From JBKBXU01 sp046313675 (GTDB taxonomy: Bacteria > Bacteroidota > Bacteroidia > Cytophagales > Cytophagaceae), in NCBI GenBank assembly GCA_046313675.1, contig JBKBXU010000172.1, forward strand, positions 1-9,673: 9,673 bases of DNA. Reading direction: 5' to 3'. Made by a program: the position numbers and the translations under genes. Of the stretch, positions 1 through 6,400 are shown in pieces; position 1 is the stretch's first letter; the number at the start of each line of letters is the position of its first letter. The notes under the pieces are model-generated. The model had not been told where the DNA came from. It searched no databases and saw only the letters and a program-made list of their open reading frames with translations.

Positions 1-150
1 TTATTTACAGAAAATTCTGTTAAACAGATAAAACGTACCATTCAACAAATGCTGTTTCGACACAGTAATAGACAAAAAGATATTAATCGGCACTACTCAA
101 AATCAGAGTGACAAAGTAGAACTAGTTAAAAGCACTTCTTTGGCACACAA

Positions 151-216
151 ATGAAAATACATCCGGTCAGCAAACTTTATGATTTACGCATAAAAGTGCT
201 ATTTTTGGATTTTTAA
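151..216 (+). other. possible 21-codon upstream ORF / leader peptide
   Basis: An ATG-initiated frame of 21 codons (begins MKIHPVSK, ends LFLDF) fills most of the gap before the gene at 227. Its stop lies ten bases before that gene's ATG and inside the right half of a perfect inverted repeat, so ribosomes translating it would open the hairpin. This is suggestive of translational coupling, but a frame this short arises easily by chance in AT-rich DNA. No ribosome binding site or homolog can be recognised. Confidence 0.15.
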
Positions 217-226
217 AATAGCACTT
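194..226. repeat. perfect 12-bp inverted repeat abutting the start codon
   Basis: The left arm AAGTGCTATTTT (194-205) and right arm AAAATAGCACTT (215-226) are exact reverse complements around a 9-base loop. The right arm ends on the base before the ATG at 227. As RNA it would be a stable stem that hides the start region. As DNA it is a dyad overlapping TATTTTTG (200-207), which fits the Bacteroidota -7 consensus TAnnTTTG, so it could be a repressor operator. A further copy of the AGCACTT core lies at 131-137. Confidence 0.6.
200..207 (+). promoter_or_regulatory. candidate -7 promoter element (TATTTTTG)
   Basis: The octamer matches the Bacteroidota -7 consensus TAnnTTTG. No proper TTG -33 element stands at the expected distance; TTT at 176-178 is the nearest, with a 21-base spacer. 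Transcription from here would begin only about 13 bases before the ATG at 227, giving a very short leader. The element sits inside the inverted repeat, so its match could be incidental. Confidence 0.3.
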
Positions 227-589
227 ATGGAAAACGATCCGGAATTAAGCGGCAAATACCTGGGAACCATCACACAGGACTTCGTAAAAGTTGCAGAAAA
301 CATTAAAGAAGCTTCATACCAGATTAGAAAGCGTGATTTTTCAAAATTTCCGATTTTCCCGGTCTGTAAAGCCGAACTTCAGTGGGCCAATATTTTGATA
401 GGAAGAGGTGATTTCGAAAACGAATGGAACTACTACGCCTCCTTCATGGAATATTTCATCCAACGAGGCCTTATAGAAAGTGCCGAAGAGTTTCAGCAAG
501 CCTTTAAAGATCCCGATGAATATTGCTGTCTCTTTGTCATAGACATGGAGCTTACCAGCTTTATGTTTATCCCCTATCCGGAAGAGTAA
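227..589 (+). CDS. conserved-looking hypothetical protein, 120 residues
   Basis: I do not recognise a named family. The product is a compact, acidic, probably cytoplasmic protein without signal peptide or membrane segment. It is rich in aromatic residues, with a central stretch around residues 60-80 (RGDFENEWNYYASFMEYF) and a C-terminal block DPDEYCCLFVID followed by SFMFIPYPEE. Cysteines are at 47, 100 and 101. The protein-like composition and clean start and stop suggest a real gene rather than a chance frame. The start is the first ATG after the inverted repeat; no earlier in-frame start is evident. It converges on thiL with only nine bases between the stop codons and no obvious terminator. 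Nothing links it to thiamine metabolism beyond position. Function unknown. Confidence 0.75.
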   Translation: MENDPELSGKYLGTITQDFVKVAENIKEASYQIRKRDFSKFPIFPVCKAELQWANILIGRGDFENEWNYYASFMEYFIQRGLIESAEEFQQAFKDPDEYCCLFVIDMELTSFMFIPYPEE

Positions 590-598
590 ATCTATTCC

Positions 599-1630
599 TT
601 AAAAATGCTTCCACCCCTGTGCCGTCACAGGCACAACATTTTCACCTTTGGTAACAATGTGTACGCCACTTTCTTTTGTTGTAATATGGCCAATAAAAGA
701 TATATCAGGGTGATTTTTAAGCTTCTTATAATCGTCTTGTGAAATGGTAAACAGGAGCTCATAATCCTCTCCTCCGTTCAACATTATGGTGAGTGGATCC
801 ATGTCAAATTCCCTGGCCGTATCAAAAGTCAACTGATCTATTGGCAACTTGTCTTCGTAAATGGTTGCACCTACCCCGGAAGCGGTGGTAATATGCAGTA
901 ATTCAGAAGCAAGCCCATCAGATATATCGATCATCGCCCCAGGCTTCACACCCAGATCTTTCAGGGAATGAATAAAATCCATTCGGGCTTCCGGCCGTAA
1001 CTGTTTCTGAAGCAGGTAATCCTTATCAGAAAACTCCGGCTGCATGTCAGGATTGGAAAGAAATACCTGCTTTTCCCTTTCAAGTACCTGAAGTCCCATA
1101 TAGGCCCCGCCAAGATCGCCTGTAACGCACAAAATATCATTTTCCTTTGCCCCTGACCTATACACGACCTGGTCTGCAGAACTTCTGCCAATGGCAGTTA
1201 TGGATAAGATCAATCCTGACCGGGAGGACGTGGTATCGCCCCCTATTAAATCAACTTTGTAGGCATCGCACGCAATTTTTATCCCCTCATAGATTTCTTC
1301 AACCGCTTCTACAGAAAAACGGTTACTAATGGCTATGCCAACGGTAATTTGTTCAGGCATGGCATTCATAGCGGCCAGATCGGAAATATTTACCGCTACA
1401 GCCTTAAAACCTAAATGCTTAAGAGGCATGTAAGTCAAATCAAAGTGAACACCTTCAACAAGCATATCAGTGGTAACTACCCTTAGTTCCTGTCCACAGT
1501 CAATGACAGCAGCGTCATCTCCTATGGATTTAATAGTTGACGCCTGTCGAAGATCGGAAAATTTAGACTTAATTTTTTCTATCAAACCAAACTCTCCTAT
1601 AGACGCTATATCTGTTCTTTTTTCGTTCAT
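599..1630 (-). CDS. thiL: thiamine-phosphate kinase ThiL
   Basis: Catalyses ATP-dependent phosphorylation of thiamine monophosphate to thiamine diphosphate, the last step of cofactor synthesis, in the cytoplasm. The 343 residues match the usual ThiL length (E. coli about 325) and the PurM/AIRS-like fold. The N-terminal half has SIGDDAAVI (35-43), TTDMLVEGVHF (53-63) and NISDLAAM (81-88), which carry the acidic metal and nucleotide ligands, then GGDTTSS (130-136). The C-terminal half has VTGDLGGAY (169-177), LRPEAR (211-216), IDISDGLA (234-241) and NGGEDYELLF (285-294), ending in the family's GWKHF tail. All motifs are intact. The ATG at 1628-1630 places SIGDDAAVI at the expected distance from the N-terminus. 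The gene stands alone, with no other thi genes or thiamine riboswitch visible. A divergent 80-bp gap separates it from two small lipoprotein genes. Confidence 0.96.
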   Translation of the reverse strand: MNEKRTDIASIGEFGLIEKIKSKFSDLRQASTIKSIGDDAAVIDCGQELRVVTTDMLVEGVHFDLTYMPLKHLGFKAVAVNISDLAAMNAMPEQITVGIAISNRFSVEAVEEIYEGIKIACDAYKVDLIGGDTTSSRSGLILSITAIGRSSADQVVYRSGAKENDILCVTGDLGGAYMGLQVLEREKQVFLSNPDMQPEFSDKDYLLQKQLRPEARMDFIHSLKDLGVKPGAMIDISDGLASELLHITTASGVGATIYEDKLPIDQLTFDTAREFDMDPLTIMLNGGEDYELLFTISQDDYKKLKNHPDISFIGHITTKESGVHIVTKGENVVPVTAQGWKHF

Positions 1631-1672
1631 TAATTTATCAGCTAATGATTTTAATTTTTCCGTGAATTTGTT

Positions 1673-1680
1673 TAAATTTG
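1673..1680 (+). promoter_or_regulatory. candidate -7 element (TAAATTTG) for the small lipoprotein genes
   Basis: The octamer fits TAnnTTTG and lies 30 bases before the first lipoprotein ATG, giving a predicted leader of about 24 bases. No TTG stands about 20 bases upstream, so only half of the bipartite consensus is present. It lies in the 80-bp divergent region shared with thiL. Confidence 0.4.
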
Positions 1681-1710
1681 TTTAGAAACTCAATTATAAA
1701 GATAACTGAA

Positions 1711-1854
1711 ATGAAGAAATATCTTGTATATTTACTCTTAACGATGTTTACCATCTCATTTACAGCCTCTTCCTGTGTTAAATCCAGGGCAGGTTGTAAA
1801 AAGAACCAAAAGAAAATAAAGAAAATGCGTAAGAGTGGACAAATGAAAATCTGA
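1711..1854 (+). CDS. tiny basic lipoprotein, 47 residues (first of a tandem pair)
   Basis: The start MKKYLVYLLLTMF is a typical type II signal peptide: lysines at 2-3, then a hydrophobic core. It ends in a lipobox-like TASSC with the lipidated cysteine at residue 22. The predicted mature part has only 26 residues, with nine lysines, two arginines and no acidic residue, and one further cysteine (C29) seven positions after the lipidated one. The next gene encodes a protein of the same plan (MKKYL start, Cys spacing, lysine-rich tail), which argues that both are real and arose by duplication. Residues after the cysteine (VKS) do not resemble the acidic surface-export signal of Bacteroidota, so a periplasm-facing location is more likely. 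Function unknown; the cationic tail could touch peptidoglycan or lipopolysaccharide (inference). Confidence 0.7.
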   Translation: MKKYLVYLLLTMFTISFTASSCVKSRAGCKKNQKKIKKMRKSGQMKI

Positions 1855-1859
1855 TTTGT

Positions 1860-1994
1860 ATGAAAAAATATTTGACAGCATTTATCGTCTGTGTATTGTT
1901 ACTAGGATCGGTGGCTTCCTGTACCAAAAGGAATGCAAAATGTGTTAAAGATGCTAAAAAAGCCAAAAAAAATAATGTGGGGTGGAAATACTAA
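1860..1994 (+). CDS. tiny basic lipoprotein, 44 residues (second of a tandem pair)
   Basis: It begins MKKYLTAFIVCVLLLG, a clear signal peptide with a longer hydrophobic core than its neighbour, and ends in SVASC, with the lipidated cysteine at residue 21. The mature part is 24 residues with eight lysines, one arginine and a single aspartate. It has a second cysteine at 28, again seven residues after the first, and a C-terminal GWKY. It starts five bases after the stop of the preceding lipoprotein gene and is almost certainly co-transcribed with it. The shared MKKYL start, Cys-x6-Cys spacing and KK-rich tail make the two likely paralogs. It faces mce tail to tail with eight bases between the stops. 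Function unknown. Confidence 0.72.
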   Translation: MKKYLTAFIVCVLLLGSVASCTKRNAKCVKDAKKAKKNNVGWKY

Positions 1995-2001
1995 TTTTCA
2001 C
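1982..2001. terminator. weak hairpin between converging genes
   Basis: GTGGAAAT (1982-1989) and ATTTTCAC (1994-2001) can form an 8-bp stem with one G-U pair and a 4-base loop. It spans the stop codon of the second lipoprotein gene and ends two bases before the mce stop. It is AT-rich and followed by no clear U-run, so its role as a bidirectional terminator is only a possibility. Confidence 0.25.
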
Positions 2002-2002
2002 T

Positions 2003-2410
2003 CTATAATTTCTTCTCCTGACACAATTCGATTAGCACGCCTCCGGCATCTTTGGGATGCACAAAACAAATTAATTTATTATCAGCGCCTTCTTTAGGTT
2101 CTTCATTAAGCAACTGAAATCCCTCCGATTTCAGTCTTGCCATTTCTTTGCCTATATCTTCGACTTCAAAGGCGATATGGTGAATACCTTCTCCCTTTTT
2201 AATAATAAATTTTGATATTGCACTAGTTTCATCAAGCCCCTGCAACAATTCAATTTTAGTAGACCCTGTCTTAAAAAATAGCGTTGCGACTCTTTCGCTT
2301 TCTACTTCTTCACTTTTATAGGGCTTTATATTCAAAAGTTTGGTATAAACTTCTGAAGCGGCTTGCAAATCTCTAACCGCTATCCCTATATGTTCTACAT
2401 TTTTAAACAT
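2003..2410 (-). CDS. mce: methylmalonyl-CoA epimerase
   Basis: Interconverts (2R)- and (2S)-methylmalonyl-CoA, linking propionyl-CoA carboxylation with the B12-dependent mutase reaction to succinyl-CoA. The 135 residues form a vicinal-oxygen-chelate (glyoxalase-like) protein with two beta-alpha-beta-beta-beta halves. Landmarks are VEHIGIAVRDL near the N-terminus, TKIELLQGL (51-59), KKGEGIHHIAFEVEDI (71-86), and the terminal HPKDAGGVLIELC (118-130). Metal-ligand positions expected from the family are H7, E54 (the Gln/Glu position), H78 and E128; the fourfold assignment is by motif. I chose the ATG at 2408-2410 because VEHIG follows at once, as in homologs. A longer in-frame start would overlap the divergent Nudix gene and add a non-homologous 61 residues. 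The mutase and carboxylase genes are not in this window. Confidence 0.94.
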   Translation of the reverse strand: MFKNVEHIGIAVRDLQAASEVYTKLLNIKPYKSEEVESERVATLFFKTGSTKIELLQGLDETSAISKFIIKKGEGIHHIAFEVEDIGKEMARLKSEGFQLLNEEPKEGADNKLICFVHPKDAGGVLIELCQEKKL

Positions 2411-2450
2411 ATATTTTAAACTTTTAGTCCGGCAATCCAATTTAGTAAAA

Positions 2451-2915
2451 ATGCCACAAATAACCGCAGGAATGTTGATGTATAGAATAAAAAATGGGAA
2501 ACATGAACACTTTCTGATACATCCCGGAGGTCCTTTTTTTAAGAATAAAGATGCAGGATCCTGGAGCATACCCAAAGGCTTTCCGGAAGGCAATGAAACA
2601 TTGGAAGAAACTGCTGTACGGGAATTCCGGGAGGAAACCGGAATTAATCCAGCCCCACCTTATTTTGCATTAGGGGCAGTAAAACTTAAAGGGGGAAAAA
2701 TCATTCATGCCTGGGCATTTAAAACTGACATTGAAGGATCCCCTCAAATCGAATCCAATACCTTTGAAATGGAATGGCCACCAAAGTCTGGAAAAGTATC
2801 TCGATTTCCGGAAGCAGATAAAGGGGCTTTTTTTACATTTAAAGAGGCTTTGCTAAAAATTAACAGCAGGCAGGTTGAGTTTCTTATGGAATTGCGAAGA
2901 AAGCTATTAGAATAA
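2451..2915 (+). CDS. Nudix (MutT-family) hydrolase, COG4119-like
   Basis: The protein hydrolyses a nucleoside-diphosphate-linked substrate, but the actual substrate cannot be told from sequence. The 154 residues contain a complete Nudix box at 43-65: G43, E49, then REFREETGI (57-65) fits G-x5-E-x7-RE-U-xEE-x-GU. The N-terminal strand (ITAGMLMYR) and HPGGPFFKNKDAGSWSIPKG just before the box are typical of the small-NTP-pyrophosphohydrolase group annotated COG4119. The segment FEMEWPPKSGKVSRFPEADKG (126-146 region) also fits that group. The ATG at 2451 starts directly before the first beta strand, as usual. The gene is divergent from mce with only 40 bases between start codons; no convincing promoter is seen there. 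It is likely a monocistronic cytoplasmic enzyme. Confidence 0.9.
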   Translation: MPQITAGMLMYRIKNGKHEHFLIHPGGPFFKNKDAGSWSIPKGFPEGNETLEETAVREFREETGINPAPPYFALGAVKLKGGKIIHAWAFKTDIEGSPQIESNTFEMEWPPKSGKVSRFPEADKGAFFTFKEALLKINSRQVEFLMELRRKLLE

Positions 2916-3228
2916 TCTTGAACTGTTTTCATCTAAGCTTAAATCTGCTTATCTCCAATGGGTGATTCAACCGTGAACAATGCAATAAGATACTCTATTA
3001 CAAAGCAAAATAAATCAGTCGCTTCGCTCGTATTGTATATTGTATCTTTAACCATAGCATTATAAAGCCCAAAATGCATCTCTATAAACGGGGGCTAAAT
3101 GACAAAAAAAGGCAGCCCCCACTAATACAGAGGCTACCCAAAATGTTTTTTTTGCAACGAATCGCCTGAAATCCTATTTCGCTTAGGCAACTTTTACAGA
3201 CAGTAGCTCAATTATAAGCAGGCTTTAT
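2916..3228. other. 313-base non-coding stretch between Nudix gene and surface-protein gene
   Basis: Convergent intergenic region. It contains the minus-strand terminator at 3104-3138 and a second inverted repeat, GGGGGCT (3090-3096) with AGCCCCC (3114-3120), which shares an arm with the terminator. A plus-strand T-run lies at 3146-3153. I see no convincing gene; a 35-codon frame at 2958-3065 lacks supporting features. The remainder is AT-rich without recognisable structure. Confidence 0.6.
3104..3138 (-). terminator. intrinsic terminator of the surface-protein gene
   Basis: Read on the minus strand, GGTAGCC (3138-3132) pairs with GGCTGCC (3117-3111) with one G-U pair. The stem can extend by three wobble-containing pairs, and is followed directly by seven Ts (3110-3104). 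It sits about 90 bases after the stop codon of the large gene. On the plus strand the stem has a C-A mismatch, and the T-run at 3146-3153 starts seven bases after it, so termination of Nudix transcripts here would be weaker. Confidence 0.75.
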
Positions 3229-3450
3229 TTACTGCTTAATCAATAAGAGACTCCCCCCTGATAGCTTAACCAGATAAACTCCTTCACTCAGCATACTGAT
3301 ATCTGTCATTGTATTGGTGTGGCTTTGTAATTGAAATCTGCCATTTAGATCAAATACCATAATCTGTTCATTTCGGACAGACTTAACTTCAAAACTTTCC
3401 GCAGCAGGATTCGGGTACAAAATCAGACTTTCATCATTTCCTGAAATAAT
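3229..3450 (-). other. region encoding T9SS type A C-terminal sorting domain
   Basis: The last 73 residues show the pattern of the Por secretion-system sorting domain: SLILYPNPAAESFEV at the start, a middle MVFDLNGR strand, SMLSEGVYLVKL, and a final GGSLLLIKQ. In characterised T9SS cargo this beta-sandwich is recognised by the translocon and removed by the PorU sortase. The usual lysine pair before the terminal IKQ is replaced by leucines, a small deviation that does not weaken the assignment. Confidence 0.9.
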
Positions 3451-6400
3451 CCCCAATACGTTGGTCAGTACAAAAGTGGCTGTGGCTGTTCCCTCATAGT
3501 TAGCCTCATTAATGATAACTACAACATCATAGCTACCTATCTCTGAAGGTGCCTCAATTGAACCATCATAGGTTATTGTATAATTCAGACCGCCCGGGAT
3601 CGTGGTGATGGTTGGCTCCTTTGCTGAGCTATCGGTCTCTTGCTCCAGGTCAGTGATCGCCACCTCGGCTGTGGCTTTATTTATAGTCAAAACCTGCTCA
3701 ACCGAAGTGGCTGCTGTGTAATGATCATTGCCCTCCTGAGATGCCGTGATCGTTGCGGTACCTGCGCCAATGATGGTCACTGTGCTGCCTGAGATTGTCG
3801 CTACCGTTTCATCGGAACTAATAAATATAACTGCATTACTGCTTTCTCCGCCTGTGGCTGTTAATTCAAAAGTGTCATCACCAAAAGTTTTTGTGCTGAG
3901 CGGTTCGAAGATTATAGTCTGATTGCATTTCAAGGCTTCATCTCCGGAAATGAACCAGCTGTAGGTATCAATCAGCGTAGCGCGAGCCTGTGCTCCTTCA
4001 CATGAATACGTTAGGCCATCGGAGTTGAGGGTGATTCCTGTGGGTATTTGTGTTTCTCCGTTTTCGGTGTCCAGCATAGCCCAGCCCATAAGGGTAGCAT
4101 CATAGTGTGCTGTAGAAAGACCGGCACTATTAAGCATCGCATTCATGCTCGTCACACTGCTGATGTCCCAACTGCCGATGGGTTGATCGAAGGCTGTGGC
4201 GTTGTTAAACATAAAACTCATATCCGTTACATTTCGCACGTCCCAATTACCAATGGTTTGGTTGAAAGCAGAAGCATCGTTAAACATGCCGGACATATTT
4301 GTCACATTTCTCACATCCCATGCACTGATATCGTCATTAAAAGCAGTAGCGCCTGAGAACATATAACTCATATCGGTCACTTGATCTAGATTAGGTATAT
4401 CAGAGGCCGGGATTGAGAGCTGTCCGCAGCCCTCAAAGGCTCGGGCCATTGATGTCCAGCGATTATCTCCCCATTGCTCTACGGTAAGGATTTTTTCTTT
4501 GTCTCCGCTGTTGTTGAAATAGATGCGAGGGAAGTCACCGGATATAGTTACGGTATAGGTGCCGGCAGCGGCATATTCGTGGGTAGCATCAGATGTATAG
4601 ATTGTTTCGTCCGTTGAGCCGTCACCCCAGTCTACGGTGTAGCTGTAGCCGGTATCTGTAGTGGGAATGGTAATGGACTCGTCTGCTTCGCTCGTCTGCC
4701 AAGTGGTAATGAAAGGTAGACATTCCTGAGCATCCCCGGTTATGGTCCAGATGTAGGTGCCGGTGAGGGTGGCACGTGCCGCACTGCCATTGCAGTAGGT
4801 AAGACCGGAAGCTCTAAAAGATAAACCGGTGGGGATTCTTGTTTCACCGGCATCAAGTGTCGCCCAACCTATCAGGGTGTTATCGTAATTTTTGGTAGAA
4901 AGTCCGGTATTGCTCAACATATCGTATATGCTGGTCACACTGCTGATGTCCCAAGCGCCCAGATTCTTATCAAAGGAAGAGGCGCCATCAAACATATAGG
5001 CAATCTCAGTTACTTTACTTACATCCCATGCGCTCAGGTCACCATTAAAAGATGTAGCATTAGAGAACATTCGAAACATGTTTGTAACACTGCTTACGTC
5101 CCATGTACTTAGGTCACCATTAAAGGAAGAGGCGCTATGGAACACATTTCTCATAAGTGTAACCTTACTTACATCCCATGTACTGACATCGCCATTAAAG
5201 GAAGTTGCACCTTGAAACATGTATTCAATGTTGGTCACACCACTTACATCCCATGCACTCAGGTCGCCATTAAAGGATGTAGCACTTCTGAACATTACGG
5301 ATATATTCGTTACATGCTCAAGATTGGGGGCATCTGTGGCAGACATGGTAAGATTGGAACAACCGGCAAATGCAGCGAGCATACTTGTCCATTCATTATC
5401 ACCCCATTGCTCGATAGTGAGTATTTTTAGTTTGTCGTTTAAACTGCTAAATGGAGGGAAATAGCTACGCGGGAAGTCACCGTATATCTTCACCCGATAG
5501 ATACCGGGGGCGCCAAAGTCGATGGTGTGGGGTGTATTGGAATCGTTGAAATTGATCTCTGCACCTGCATTATTGTTTGTTTCATTATCCACTTCTTCCC
5601 AATACACGGTATAGTTGTAGCCTGTACCCGTAGTACCGATAGTGATAGATTGGTCATTGGAGGAGCCGGTGTTATCGGTTTTCCAGGTGGTAATGAAGGG
5701 AGAGTCGGTGATGGAGACAATAGCCTCCGAAGTAGCACCATTGTCATCAGTAATGGTCACTGAATACTGCCCCGCCTCTAGGTCGGTGATAGACGCTGTG
5801 GTGGCTTCGTTACTCCATAAGTAAGTATAAGGCTCCACACCACCCGTAGCAGAGGCCGTTAATGCTCCATCATTTCCACCAACGGTGGTAACAAATGAAA
5901 CTACCACTATGGAAGCCACTAATTCTTCAGGCTGAGTAATGGTAGCTGCAAGCTCCACAGAGGCATCTTCTGCATCCGTCACAGTAACTGTATATTCACC
6001 GGCAGTCAAGTCGGAGATAGTAGTGGTTGTCTGAGAATTGCTCCACAGGTAAGTATAGGGAGCCGTACCGCCTGATGCAGATACAGTTAACTCACCACCA
6101 GCATGTCCATAAATGGAAACATGGGCGTCAATATTGATAGCCGCGGATAATGTACTGCTGATACCTGTCAGGTTAAAAGTATAGGGGTCTGAACAAGCTG
6201 AAACATTAGCAAATGAGAATACTGCATTTTTCACTCCCACTGAAGTTGGGGAGAATGTAATGGAAAAAGTAGTTGATGCACCAGCTGACAATTCAGTGGC
6301 TGTAGCTGACAGATCGAGCGCATATTGGTCAGCATGATCACCTGTTAGTGCGGATATTGGATTTGCGGAAAGATCTATAGGGGAAGTTCCAAGATTGGTA

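Larger units (their letters stand above)
3925..5697 (-). repeat. tandem duplication of a whole PKD-BspA module
   Basis: Module 1 (4714-5697) and module 2 (3925-4713) both begin FITTW and run through GDFPR and LT[IV]EQWGDN.WTSM, then a BspA repeat block, then a cap with GLSTxxYD, IPTG, GLTY, ARATL and ITGD/ISGD, each with two cysteines. They abut without linker. Module 1 has five 25-residue repeats against three in module 2. Its PKD-like segment is longer and lacks WGDGS, which module 2 retains. Confidence 0.9.

Noticed and set aside
961..1685. Frames of 60-76 codons on both strands within thiL
   Set aside because: They lie wholly or mostly inside an intact, confidently identified gene and have no protein-like motifs of their own.
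1631..1710. Thiamine (TPP) riboswitch upstream of thiL
   Set aside because: The 80-base divergent gap is AT-rich and shows none of the conserved TPP-riboswitch elements such as CUGAGA or ACCUGA.
1778..1966. Minus-strand 62-codon frame opposite the small lipoprotein genes
   Set aside because: It is antisense to both lipoprotein genes. Those show lipoprotein signals and paralogy, whereas the antisense frame shows only Phe/Leu-rich sequence from complementing lysine codons.
2411..2593. Upstream extension of the methylmalonyl-CoA epimerase frame (61 extra residues)
   Set aside because: The extension overlaps the divergent Nudix gene in antisense and has no counterpart in epimerases, which start directly before VEHIG. 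The ATG at 2408-2410 is preferred.
2958..3065. 35-codon plus-strand frame after the Nudix gene, with a hydrophobic C-terminus
   Set aside because: Chance-length frame in AT-rich intergenic DNA, with no promoter, lipobox, or neighbouring paralog.
3015..4697. The decamer GCTTCGCTCG occurs both in the intergenic region (about 3020) and inside the surface gene (about 4685)
   Set aside because: Two copies of a decamer without shared flanks or terminal features; coincidence is the simpler explanation.
3229..5697. CRISPR-like or satellite array interpretation of the regular repeats
   Set aside because: The 75-bp units are contiguous with no spacers, keep the reading frame, and encode the known BspA-like 25-residue repeat.
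4048..5824. Several plus-strand frames of 60-102 codons inside the surface-protein gene
   Set aside because: They are antisense shadows that echo the 75-bp repeat periodicity (recurring His/Ile/Thr-rich phrases) and the low-complexity domains of the true gene.
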